Under the pieces are notes generated by a model that saw nothing but the letters and a program-made list of their open reading frames with translations, did not search any database and was not told the DNA's origin. Both the position numbers and the translations under genes were made by a program. DNA of 47,664 nt. It comes from Acidobacteriaceae bacterium. GTDB taxonomy: Bacteria > Acidobacteriota > Terriglobia > Terriglobales > Acidobacteriaceae. Of this stretch, positions 25,649 through 33,238 are shown piece by piece (the stretch's first letter is position 1; each line of letters opens with the position of its first letter). The stretch covers positions 1 to 47,664 of the forward strand of contig PLXE01000079.1 in NCBI GenBank assembly GCA_003151335.1. The letters are read 5' to 3'.

Positions 25649-27445
25649 ATGTTCAAGAACCTAAGGCCGCTGTTCCCCTATCTCCGCAAGTACCAGCTGA
25701 CCTTCTGGATCGGCGCTCTGTTCGTCGTGTGCAACAACGGGATCTGGATTCTCTTCCCGCTGGTCATCCGCCGCGCCATTGACGACCTTAACCTTGGGGT
25801 CACCCGCCACAAATTGCTCACCTACTCGGCCCTGCTGCTGGCGGTCGCCGGGACCAAAGCCATTTTCCAATTCCTTACCCGCTGGATCCTGATCGGGGTC
25901 TCGCGCGAAATTGAATTCGATCTGCGCAACGACCTGTTCACCCATCTGGAGCGGCTGTCTTACAGCTTTTATCAACGTACCCGCACCGGCGACATCATGG
26001 CCCGCGCCACCAACGACCTCAACGCGGTGCGCATGCTGGCAGGGCCTGGCATCATGTACAGCGCCAACACCGTGGTGTTCACCGCGGGCGCTCTGGTGTT
26101 CATGCTGAGCATCAGCCCCCGGCTTACCCTGTTCGCCTTTCTGCCATTGCCCGTGGTCAGCATCGTGGTGCAGCACTTCGGCCGCAAGATTCACGAGCGT
26201 TTCGAACGCATCCAGGCGATGTTCTCCAACATCTCGGCCAAGGCGCAGGAGAACTTTTCCGGAGCGCGGCTGATTCGCGCTTATGTGCAGGAGCAAGCCG
26301 AGATCGAAAGCTTCGAACGCGAGAACACCGAATACATCGCACGCAGTCTCAAGCTGGTCCGCCTGATGGGCATGCTGTGGCCGACGCTGGAAACCCTGCT
26401 TGGCGTCGCCATTGTGATCGTGCTGTGGATCGGCGGCCGCGAAGTCCTGCTGCATCGCATTTCAGTCGGCAGCTTCGTGGCCTTCAACACCTACATGGTG
26501 CAGCTCACCTGGCCCATCATTTCCCTGGGCTGGGTCATTAACATCTTCCAGCGCGGCACCGCATCTATGGGTCGTATCCAGAACCTGCTCGCTGAACAGC
26601 CCGAGGTCACCGATGCCGCCGTGCCCGCCACTGGCGCCCCCACCGAAGTTGGCGGAGAGATTGAGCTCCGCAATCTGAGCTTTCACTACGGCCACACGTT
26701 GATCGCAGCCGAGCGCGGCATGGGTCAAGTGCACGGTGATGAAGCGGTGCTGAAAAACATCAACCTGCGCGTTCCCGAAGGCACCAGCCTGGCGATCGTC
26801 GGCCCTACCGGATCGGGTAAGTCCACACTGGTGTCGCTCATCCCGCGCATCTACGATGCGCCTGAAGGCGCGGTGCTGATCGATGGGCGGCCCATTCGCG
26901 AGTTCCCGCTCGCGGTGTTGCGCAAGAACATCGGCTTTGTTCCGCAGGAGACATTCTTGTTCAGCGACACCATTCGCGAGAACATCGCCTTCGGGGCCGA
27001 GCACGCCACCGATGCGGACGTTCGCCGTGCCGCCGAGGCCGCCAACATCGCCGATGAGATCGAGAGTTTTCCCGATGGCTACAACACCTTGGTCGGAGAG
27101 CGCGGCCTCACGCTTTCCGGCGGGCAGAAACAACGCACCGCCATTGCGCGAGCCTTGATCCGCAGCCCGCGCATCCTGGTGCTCGACGACGCGCTCGCCA
27201 GCGTGGACATCCAGACCGAAGATCGCATCCTGAATCATCTCCGCGAGATCATGCAGGGGCGTACCACCATCTTCATCTCGCACCGGGTTTCCACGGTGCG
27301 CAACGCCGACCGCATCGCCGTGCTGCATGACGGCCAGATCGTGGAGTATGGTACCCACGAAGAGCTGATCGAACGCAACGGCTACTACACCGAGCTGTAC
27401 AACAAGCAACTGTTGGAAGAAGAGCTGGAAACGGAAACGGTGTAG
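25649..27445 (+). CDS. ABC exporter, fused membrane and ATPase domains (MsbA/MdlA-like)
   Basis: 598 aa with six helices (1-310) and one nucleotide-binding domain. Walker A is GPTGSGKST (385-393), the signature is LSGGQKQR and Walker B is ILVLDDALASVD. The residue after the Walker B Asp is Asp514 in place of the usual catalytic Glu, as in the degenerate halves of heterodimeric exporters such as MdlA. About 15 extra residues (LIAAERGMGQVHGDEA) lie between the FHYG A-loop and the Walker A. It follows lptFG in the same direction with about 170 bp between. Lipid or drug export is possible; I cannot tell which. The TAG stop lies in the end of a family A element. Confidence 0.88.
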   Translation: MFKNLRPLFPYLRKYQLTFWIGALFVVCNNGIWILFPLVIRRAIDDLNLGVTRHKLLTYSALLLAVAGTKAIFQFLTRWILIGVSREIEFDLRNDLFTHLERLSYSFYQRTRTGDIMARATNDLNAVRMLAGPGIMYSANTVVFTAGALVFMLSISPRLTLFAFLPLPVVSIVVQHFGRKIHERFERIQAMFSNISAKAQENFSGARLIRAYVQEQAEIESFERENTEYIARSLKLVRLMGMLWPTLETLLGVAIVIVLWIGGREVLLHRISVGSFVAFNTYMVQLTWPIISLGWVINIFQRGTASMGRIQNLLAEQPEVTDAAVPATGAPTEVGGEIELRNLSFHYGHTLIAAERGMGQVHGDEAVLKNINLRVPEGTSLAIVGPTGSGKSTLVSLIPRIYDAPEGAVLIDGRPIREFPLAVLRKNIGFVPQETFLFSDTIRENIAFGAEHATDADVRRAAEAANIADEIESFPDGYNTLVGERGLTLSGGQKQRTAIARALIRSPRILVLDDALASVDIQTEDRILNHLREIMQGRTTIFISHRVSTVRNADRIAVLHDGQIVEYGTHEELIERNGYYTELYNKQLLEEELETETV

Positions 27446-27490
27446 AGCGGTCTAAGTGTTATTCGGTTTGCACGGGTAGAGCGGATCTTC
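27443..27490. repeat. Family A element, partial copy 3
   Basis: Begins TAGAGCGGTCTAAGTG and continues TTCGGTTTGCACGGGTAGAG, matching the left arm of the copy at 29491. Its TAG is the stop codon of the ABC exporter. The right arm is missing; family B sequence follows. Confidence 0.7.
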
Positions 27491-27537
27491 AGGGCCTGCC
27501 CTGAGCACAGCCGAAAGGTCCGCGCCCACGCCCTTTA

Positions 27538-27717
27538 CTTTTGTCATCCTGAGCGGAGTGCTCGCAAGCAATTTCCGGCCCGCTTCTTTCGCGAGTCGGG
27601 CGGGCGCGTAGTCGAAGGATCTGCGTTTCTGTCTGTCATCCTGAGCGAGCGTAGCGAGTCGAAGGACCCCTATACTGGCCACTCACTCTCGCCTGGCACG
27701 ACGCCCAGAATGACAGC
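27538..27717. repeat. Family B palindromic repeats, composite of two or three copies
   Basis: TTTGTCATCCTGAGCGGAG at about 27540 and CTGTCATCCTGAGCGAGCG at about 27632 are two openings in the same direction, each followed by a GTCGAAGGA motif; CCAGAATGACAG near 27706 is an inverted terminus. A GCCCGC / GCGGGC inner match occurs in the first unit. Confidence 0.75.
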
Positions 27718-27724
27718 CACATGC

Positions 27725-28132
27725 TCACCTAATCTTCTTCAGCGCTTCTCGTAGAGCATCAACCGCCAATTGCGCTGCATGACCCGACGCTGGCGGCACA
27801 CCTCCCACCGCACTCAGGACCTCTGCTTTGCCGATTGCAATCGCCTCTTGCCGGGACCTACCCTTTGCCAGCTCCGTCATCGCCGAGGCACAGGCCATGG
27901 CGGGCACGCAACCTTTGGCACGAAAGCGAATCTCGCCAATCCGTCCCGCGTCCATCTTGATCGCAAGCTCCAGGATGTCGCCACAAGCCGGATTCTCGAT
28001 GCGAACCTGAGCATCGGCGTCGGGCAACTCTCCGGAGTTGCGAGGTCGCTCGAAGTGATCGAGAAGCTGGGGAGAATACATAGACGCAGAATCCGTCCCC
28101 AGTAGCTTACCGCGCCAGGCGTTGCCGGTCAT
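27725..28132 (-). CDS. NifU/IscU-like Fe-S scaffold protein lacking the third cysteine
   Basis: 135 aa, NifU-N family, which assembles Fe-S clusters for transfer to apoproteins. The family start YSPQLLDHFERPRN appears at residues 19-32, and C50 (NPACGD) and C75 (KGCVPAMACASAM) are in place, with an extra C81. Where IscU has HC, this protein has H118-A119 (GVPPASGHAAQLA), so one of three canonical ligands is missing. The true start may be the ATG at 28081 (MYSPQ), as in most homologues; the upstream ATG at 28132 has GGAG 9 nt before it. It lies 29 nt from, and divergent to, the next gene. No isc or suf genes are nearby. Confidence 0.82.
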   Translation of the reverse strand: MTGNAWRGKLLGTDSASMYSPQLLDHFERPRNSGELPDADAQVRIENPACGDILELAIKMDAGRIGEIRFRAKGCVPAMACASAMTELAKGRSRQEAIAIGKAEVLSAVGGVPPASGHAAQLAVDALREALKKIR

Positions 28133-28152
28133 GGGACCGCGCTCCGTATAAT
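28122..28152 (+). promoter_or_regulatory. Possible promoter for the BtuF-like gene
   Basis: TATAAT at 28147-28152 is a perfect -10 hexamer; TTGCCG at 28122-28127 is a 4/6 match to a -35 box with a 19-bp spacer. Transcription would begin only a few bases before the TTG at 28162, implying an almost leaderless mRNA. Confidence 0.4.
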
Positions 28153-28161
28153 CGAACAGCC

Positions 28162-28974
28162 TTGAACACCAATCACACTCCGCAGCGAGTGGCCTCTCTG
28201 CAGCCCAGCGCCACAGTCACGTTGCGCGATCTGGGGCTGCTCGATCGCCTGGTTGCTTGCACCAAATATTGCGCCGACGTCTGCCCCGAGGTGGCAAACG
28301 GTTCGCGCCTGATTGTCTCCGATTCCTGGACCGCCCAGACGGAACAGATTCTCGCGGCCCGTCCCGACCTGGTGCTGGCGTCAGTGCCCTATCAACTGGA
28401 AGCTGTGGCCGCCATCCTGAGAGCTGGCATACGATTTCTCGGGCTGGCGCCGCGCAGGCTCGCCGACATCTACACCGACATGGCTGCGATTGCAGGCGTG
28501 ATGGGCGCATGGGAAAGTGGTCAAAGTGTGATCTCCGCTATGCAAAATGAAATCGAGGCGGTTCGCGAACGCGCCGCTTCTGCATCCAAGCCTAAGGTTT
28601 TTTGCGAGGAATGGGGAAAGCCCATCATCGCGTCGCAGCCGTGGGTGGCCGAGCTGGTGGAAGCCGCAGGCGGCGCGTTCATCGCCGCGCCCGGCAAGAT
28701 GCTTACACCTGAGGAAGTCGCATCGGCGCAGCCGGACATCATTGTGGCGGCCTGGTGCGGAGCGGGAGATCGCGTCCCGCTGGAGAAGATCGTAGAGCAA
28801 CGCGGCTGGACTGATCTGCCGGCGGTCCGCCAAGAGCGCGTGTTCTGTATCGACGATGAACTGCTGAACACCCCGGCGACGGGCCTGCTCGGCGGACTGC
28901 GTGCCCTGGCTTGGGCCCTGCATCCGGAGCTGTTTCCTCGGTCTGCCGGGATTCGCCAGCTTCACGGCGTGTGA
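28162..28974 (+). CDS. BtuF-like helical-backbone binding protein without signal peptide
   Basis: 270 aa of the periplasmic-binding-protein type that binds cobalamin or other metal complexes. Visible are RVASLQPSATVTLRDLGLLD, DSWTAQTEQILAARPDLVLA, VFCEEWGKPIIASQPWVAEL and PDIIVAAWCGAG. In contrast to true BtuF there is no signal peptide or lipobox: the TTG start at 28162 is followed directly by NTNHTPQRVASL. No btuC or btuD gene is adjacent. A cytoplasmic role in corrinoid or metal handling is possible but unproven. It is followed 15 nt later by the GAF-domain gene. Confidence 0.78.
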   Translation: MNTNHTPQRVASLQPSATVTLRDLGLLDRLVACTKYCADVCPEVANGSRLIVSDSWTAQTEQILAARPDLVLASVPYQLEAVAAILRAGIRFLGLAPRRLADIYTDMAAIAGVMGAWESGQSVISAMQNEIEAVRERAASASKPKVFCEEWGKPIIASQPWVAELVEAAGGAFIAAPGKMLTPEEVASAQPDIIVAAWCGAGDRVPLEKIVEQRGWTDLPAVRQERVFCIDDELLNTPATGLLGGLRALAWALHPELFPRSAGIRQLHGV

Positions 28975-28989
28975 TATGAATGGAGGACG

Positions 28990-29472
28990 ATGGAGACGAA
29001 CTATCAGCACCTCGCCGACGAACTCACTGTGTTGGCCGACGCCGCCGGCAGCGTCGAAGACCTGATGAGCGTGTTCGTGGGCCGGCTGCAGGAACGGCTG
29101 CGCCACTTCGATTGGGTCGGCTTTTACATGATCGAGAAGGGGCCGCCGGGCGAAGGTCCCCTACTGGTGCTGGGTCCCTATGTCGGCGCAGATACGCCAC
29201 ACAAGCGCATTCCCCTGAATCAGGGTATCTGTGGAGCGGCGGCCTCGTCGGGACAAACCCTGGTAGTGGACGACGTTCGGGCCGATCCGCGTTACCTCGC
29301 GTGTTCCGTCGCAACTCGCTCCGAGATTGTCGTGCCTGTGACGGTGAAGGGCAAAGTAGTGGGCGAGCTTGACGTTGACAGCCACACACCGGCGGCCTTC
29401 GGTGATGAGGACCGCAAGCTGGTCGAGCACTGCGCCGATCTAGTCGGCCGCTACCTGGAAAGGATTTCGTGA
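28990..29472 (+). CDS. GAF-domain protein, free methionine-(R)-sulfoxide reductase-like
   Basis: 160 aa, one GAF domain. It matches the fRMsr family, which reduces free methionine-R-sulfoxide in the cytoplasm: DWVGFYMIEKG, RIPLNQGICGAAASSGQTLV, YLACSVATRSEIVVP and GELDVDSHTPAAF. Of three Cys residues used by E. coli-type enzymes, two are present (C81 in GICG and C105 in LACS); the first is His71 (TPHKRIP). A two-Cys mechanism would still be possible. The ATG at 28990 has GGAGG at 28981-28985, a strong site. It lies 15 nt after the BtuF-like gene. Confidence 0.85.
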   Translation: METNYQHLADELTVLADAAGSVEDLMSVFVGRLQERLRHFDWVGFYMIEKGPPGEGPLLVLGPYVGADTPHKRIPLNQGICGAAASSGQTLVVDDVRADPRYLACSVATRSEIVVPVTVKGKVVGELDVDSHTPAAFGDEDRKLVEHCADLVGRYLERIS

Positions 29473-29490
29473 TCGTCCGGCAAGAGGCGT

Positions 29491-29694
29491 TAGAGCGGCT
29501 CCACAATACATGTGTTCGGTTTGTACGGGTAGTGCGGCGCTTCAGCGCCGCGTTCGCCGCGGCCAAACCCCCGCTAAAGCCGCTGAGGTCGTCGACCTCA
29601 GCGGCTTTAGCGATTCCTATTCCTGCCCTATACGCGGGCCTGAAGGCCCGCACTACCCGTACGGGCGGATGCAGTAACCCTGGAACCGCTGTAG
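29491..29694. repeat. Family A palindromic element, full copy 4 with 19-bp inner hairpin
   Basis: Outer arms: TAGAGCGGCTCC with a GTACGGGTAGTGCGG segment on the left, and the inverted CCGCACTACCCGTACGGGCG with GGAACCGCTGTA on the right. In the centre lies a perfect 19-bp stem (29572-29590 and 29594-29612) with loop GTC. It fills the whole gap between the GAF-domain gene and the Nudix gene. Confidence 0.85.
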
Positions 29695-29710
29695 AAGCGA
29701 GGCTTGCGCC

Positions 29711-30106
29711 TTGATCAAGCAGGTGGTTGCCGCCTTGTTCGTGCGCGGAGATGAAATCCTGTGTTGCCAGCGGACGGAATATCAGGCGCTGCCGCTCAAG
29801 TGGGAATTTCCCGGCGGCAAGATTGAGGCTGGCGAAGAGCCTCCCGAGGCCTTAGCGCGCGAGCTTGAGGAAGAGTTGGGCGTCCACGCCGAGATCGGCC
29901 GCAAAGTTGCGCAACTACAGCACACCTACCTGAACGGCAACGCCGTGGAGCTGCATTTCTTCAAGGTCGAACATTACGAGGGGGAGCTGCAGAACCGCAT
30001 TTTCCGCGAGATCCGCTGGGTCCATCGGCGCGACTTGCCGGCGCTGGACTTCCTCGATGCCGACCGCTCTCTGGTGCAACAGCTCGCCGCGGGCAACCTG
30101 CTCTAG
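29711..30106 (+). CDS. Nudix hydrolase, MutT-like
   Basis: 131 aa, a MutT-type enzyme, probably 8-oxo-dGTP pyrophosphatase or a related nucleotide-cleaning enzyme. The Nudix box is complete: GGKIEAGEEPPEALARELEE followed by ELG. The preceding CCQRTEYQALPLKWEFPGG is typical of bacterial MutT. The start is a TTG at 29711 with GAGG about 9 nt upstream; no in-frame ATG keeps the first strand (IKQVVAALFV). It is convergent with the Nramp gene, the two overlapping by 4 bp at the 3' ends. Confidence 0.9.
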   Translation: MIKQVVAALFVRGDEILCCQRTEYQALPLKWEFPGGKIEAGEEPPEALARELEEELGVHAEIGRKVAQLQHTYLNGNAVELHFFKVEHYEGELQNRIFREIRWVHRRDLPALDFLDADRSLVQQLAAGNLL

Positions 30107-31365
30107 CTTCCCGCCCGGCCGGTCACGAACCAGGCGATCGTCAGCCCGATCATGATGATGGTTGTGGCCCACGCGATCAGGTTGAACCACGTGCCGTTGA
30201 CGTGCTTGCCCATTAGTTCGCTCTTGTTCACCAGCAGCAGCATGAAGATGAGAACGAACGGCAGCACGACGCCGTTCACCACCTGCGACAAAATGCTGAT
30301 TTTCACCAGCGGGATGTTGGGCAGCAGAATGACTCCGCCGCCGGCGATGAGCAGCAGCGTATACAGCCAGTAGAAAACCTTGGCCTCGCTGAACTTATGT
30401 CCTACACCCGATTCAAAACCCAGGCCTTCGCACACCGTGTAGGCTGTTGAGATGGGCAAAATAGAAGCGGCGAAGAGCGAAGCGTTGAACAGGCCCGCGG
30501 CAAACAGAATGTAGGCATAATCGCCCGCCAGAGGGCGCAAGGCCTGCGCCGCATCGGCGCCGTCGCGGATCTGCCGTACACCATGCGCATAAAGCGTCGC
30601 GGCGCACGCCACCACGATGAACCACGCGACGATATCGGTGAATAAGCAACCCAGGATCACATCCCAGCGCGAGGCGCGATATTGGCGCGGCGTGATTCCC
30701 TTCTCTACGATCGACGACTGCAGGTAAAACTGCATCCACGGAGCGATCGTGGTCCCCACCACGGCGATGACCATGTAAATGTATGCCGATTGATGGAAGG
30801 CCGCACTGTGCGGCGGTTTGAACGTGGCGACGAAAGCTTCCTTCCAACTCGGACCCGCCAGCACCCCTGCAATGATGTAGGCGAAGTAGAAAAACGACGC
30901 CGCCAGGAACACTTTCTCCACGCTCTTGTAGGTGCCTTTTACCACCAGTAACCACACCACCACCGCGGCAACCGGCACACTCACATAGCGGGAAATGTGG
31001 AACAGCTCCAGGCTGCTGGCGATTCCGGCGAACTCCGCGACCACGTTGCCGAAGTTGGTGATGACCAGCCCCAGCATCATGAAAAACGTAATCCGCAGGC
31101 CGTATTCCTCGCGGATCAGATCGCTCAGCCCCTTGCCGGTGGCCGCGCCCATGCGCGCCGACATCTCCTGCACCACGACCAGCGCGACCGTCATGGGGAT
31201 CATGACCCAGAGCAGGAGGTAGCCGAACTGCGCTCCGGCGGCGGAGTAGGTATAGATACCGCCGGCGTCATTGTCCACGTTCGCGGTGATGAACCCGGGA
31301 CCGATGACGGCCAGGAACATCAACAGGCGGATTCTCCAGACTTTCAGCCGTCGCTTATCGGACAT
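30103..31365 (-). CDS. Nramp-family divalent metal transporter with altered site motifs
   Basis: 420 aa, about eleven helices. It is recognisable as Nramp (SLC11) by FLAVIGPGFITANVDNDAGG near the N-terminus and by helix order. In classical Mn2+/Fe2+ Nramps helix 1 carries DPGN and helix 6 carries MPH, whose Met selects soft metals. Here helix 1 has DNDAGG (31-36) and helix 6 has TTIAPWMQFY (APW at 208-210), so the Met and His are absent. Such changes are known in the Mg2+-transporting Nramp-related branch; assignment to Mg2+ is my inference, helped by the upstream MgtE-type gene. About 310 bp of repeats separate the two genes. Confidence 0.85.
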   Translation of the reverse strand: MSDKRRLKVWRIRLLMFLAVIGPGFITANVDNDAGGIYTYSAAGAQFGYLLLWVMIPMTVALVVVQEMSARMGAATGKGLSDLIREEYGLRITFFMMLGLVITNFGNVVAEFAGIASSLELFHISRYVSVPVAAVVVWLLVVKGTYKSVEKVFLAASFFYFAYIIAGVLAGPSWKEAFVATFKPPHSAAFHQSAYIYMVIAVVGTTIAPWMQFYLQSSIVEKGITPRQYRASRWDVILGCLFTDIVAWFIVVACAATLYAHGVRQIRDGADAAQALRPLAGDYAYILFAAGLFNASLFAASILPISTAYTVCEGLGFESGVGHKFSEAKVFYWLYTLLLIAGGGVILLPNIPLVKISILSQVVNGVVLPFVLIFMLLLVNKSELMGKHVNGTWFNLIAWATTIIMIGLTIAWFVTGRAGS

Positions 31366-31399
31366 GACACTGGGAGTTACGGTGAGATGTTAAAGACCT

Positions 31400-31440
31400 C
31401 CCAGAATACAGTAGCCAGTAGCCAGTCGTCAGTAGTCAGT
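31400..31440. repeat. Degenerate CAGTAGCCAGT repeat (family C)
   Basis: Runs of short units such as CAGTAGCCAGT and GTCAGTAGTCAGT. The same vocabulary recurs on either strand at 31645-31676, 33390-33425 and 34500-34535, always next to gene ends or starts. Confidence 0.65.
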
Positions 31441-31458
31441 GTCGAGCAGCCCTTTATC

Positions 31459-31643
31459 GCTGTCATCCTGAGCGCAGCACGCGTCCGCCACTGGCGGACG
31501 CGTGCGGAGTCGAAGGACCTACGGTTCACCGGGTCAGTCACGTCGTCGAAAACAACCGCAGATCCTTCGCCTTCGCACCCGCCCGACCCGCAGCAGAAGC
31601 GGGTCGGAACCTCTTTGCGGGTGTTCCGCTCAGGATGACAATC
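31459..31643. repeat. Family B palindromic repeat with 14-bp inner palindrome
   Basis: Opens TGTCATCCTGAGCGCAG and closes CCGCTCAGGATGACAATC, its inverted form. Directly inside is GCACGCGTCCGCCA / TGGCGGACGCGTGC with one unpaired C (31477-31505). AGTCGAAGGACC and its inverted form GATCCTTCG also occur. Confidence 0.8.
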
Positions 31644-31674
31644 TGGAAACTGGCGACTGGCGACTGGCTACTGC

Positions 31675-32916
31675 TCACAGCTTGGCGCGCAGCATGTTGA
31701 TGACGTCGTCAGCGGTGATGACGCCGGTCAGCGCGCCGTCATCATCGATCACCGCCAGAGTGAGCAGGTTGTACTTGTCGAAGAGTTCGGCAACGGTTTT
31801 CTCGTCGGCGCCGGGATGCACGGTGGTAAGGTGTCCGGTGCTCAACATCATCAGCGGCGTGCCGGAGGGCGCCAGCACAATCTTGGCTAGCGGAACCGCG
31901 CCCAGCAGTTTGTCCTTGTCACCGACAATGTAGATGGTGCTGATGCTCTCCACCCCGCCCTCAAAGTTGCGCAGCATCTCGATGGCGTCTTCCACCTTGG
32001 CATTGGGTCCCAGGGCCATGTAGTCGGTGGTCATGCGCCCGGCCGCCGTGTCCTCCTCGAAGTTCATCAACTCGGCGACTTCGGCGCGCTCCTCCGGCTC
32101 CATCTCGGTGAGGATTTCCTGCGAGTCATCGGGATGCATGTCGCCCAGCAGGTCGGCGGCGGCATCGGGATCCATTTCTTCCACGATGTCGGCGGCGCGG
32201 TCGGAGTCGAGCGAGCTGAGAATCGAAACCTGCATCCGGGGACTGATCTCCTCCAGGGTCTCGGCGGCGACCTCCTCGTCCAGCGTCTCGAAGATGGCTT
32301 CGCGATCGGCCGGCGCCAGGTTTTCCACGATGTCGGCAATGTCGGCCGGGTGCAGCTTGGCCAGCCGATCGAGGGAAATCTTCAGCTTGACGCGGCGGGC
32401 GGGATCAGTCTCGATGAGGTCAACAAATTCCCACGGGATCATGCGCGGTGGGATCTTGGCGAGCAGCAAGTTCAGTACCGCGGCCGGGACTACGCCCTTC
32501 AGCAGCCGGCGCACCGCTCCCCGCGCGCCCACGTCCACCGCGCCCACCTTGAGCACAATGTGGTCGTGCCCAGCCTCCTCGTGGATGTCAATGTCATTGA
32601 CCCGCACAACCTTGCGCCCATGGACGTCAATGATCTGCTGATCAAGCAGGTCGCGCTCCAGCAAGAGCATGCCTTCACCGCCCGCGAAAGGACTCCACTC
32701 CGACGCGGGGGTGGCAATCCGCAGGCCGCCATTGATCAGGCTGAGCAACTTAGTGGGCAGCAGACGGTCGCCGTGACGGGTTTTCACCACGAAACCGGCG
32801 ATTTGACTGGAATTCTCTTGCGGCACCAGCGTGACTTCGCGCACCTTGCCGACGCTGACGCCGGTGTTGTCGATGACCGGCGCGCCAATCAGGTCCGAAA
32901 GTGCGAGAGTAGGCAT
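31675..32916 (-). CDS. PRC-barrel, MgtE-N and CBS-domain protein (soluble Mg2+ sensor-like)
   Basis: 413 aa, no membrane helices. Order of domains: PRC-barrel-like segment (LSDLIGAPVIDNTGVSVGKV, about residues 5-70), a second such segment (DLLDQQIIDVHGRKVVRVND, about 87-145), MgtE-N superhelix rich in Asp/Glu (LHPADIADIVENLAPADREA; DMHPDDSQEILTEMEPEERA) and paired CBS domains. In MgtE channels the N and CBS domains bind Mg2+ and close the pore; here the channel is missing. The start ATG at 32916 is chosen (MPTLALSDL); a TTG at 32925 would add three residues. It is transcribed before the atypical Nramp gene, which may be its transporter partner. Confidence 0.85.
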   Translation of the reverse strand: MPTLALSDLIGAPVIDNTGVSVGKVREVTLVPQENSSQIAGFVVKTRHGDRLLPTKLLSLINGGLRIATPASEWSPFAGGEGMLLLERDLLDQQIIDVHGRKVVRVNDIDIHEEAGHDHIVLKVGAVDVGARGAVRRLLKGVVPAAVLNLLLAKIPPRMIPWEFVDLIETDPARRVKLKISLDRLAKLHPADIADIVENLAPADREAIFETLDEEVAAETLEEISPRMQVSILSSLDSDRAADIVEEMDPDAAADLLGDMHPDDSQEILTEMEPEERAEVAELMNFEEDTAAGRMTTDYMALGPNAKVEDAIEMLRNFEGGVESISTIYIVGDKDKLLGAVPLAKIVLAPSGTPLMMLSTGHLTTVHPGADEKTVAELFDKYNLLTLAVIDDDGALTGVITADDVINMLRAKL

Positions 32917-32925
32917 TGCAGTCAA

Positions 32926-33238
32926 TATATTCGATACGTGCGGAAATGTTCAGCGAATTCGCACTGGCGACGAAGGCGGGTGGCATAGATTTAGCCAAGG
33001 CTGTTCCTCTGCCGGTCGATGAAAATCAGCAAGGCCCTGGTGACCTCGTCCGTCTCGAGTACGGAACGGGACCTTGCTGTGCCCGCCGCGCAGCAGCCCT
33101 CTGCGCGGACGGGGCCCCGGCGCGATTGCCCCTAATATTTCGGTTTTCAAATATCGTGCGTCAGGCGCGGGCACTCGGCCAGCCTGTTTTGTTCCAGCCG
33201 CCGGCGCACACATCGAGTTTCTCAGCGGCAAAACAAAA
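32926..33238. other. Non-coding leader region upstream of the MgtE-type gene
   Basis: About 310 bp with no supported gene. It contains a CCGCGCAG / CTGCGCGG inverted repeat (read on the minus strand, near 33088-33112) and a GGGGCCCCG stretch. A long structured leader before a putative Mg2+-sensing gene could hold a riboswitch, but I see no match to the M-box or to the yybP-ykoY consensus. Confidence 0.35.

Noticed and set aside
32926-33238. M-box (Mg2+) or yybP-ykoY (Mn2+) riboswitch before the MgtE-type gene
   Set aside because: I could not find the conserved cores of either class; kept only as an unassigned structured leader.
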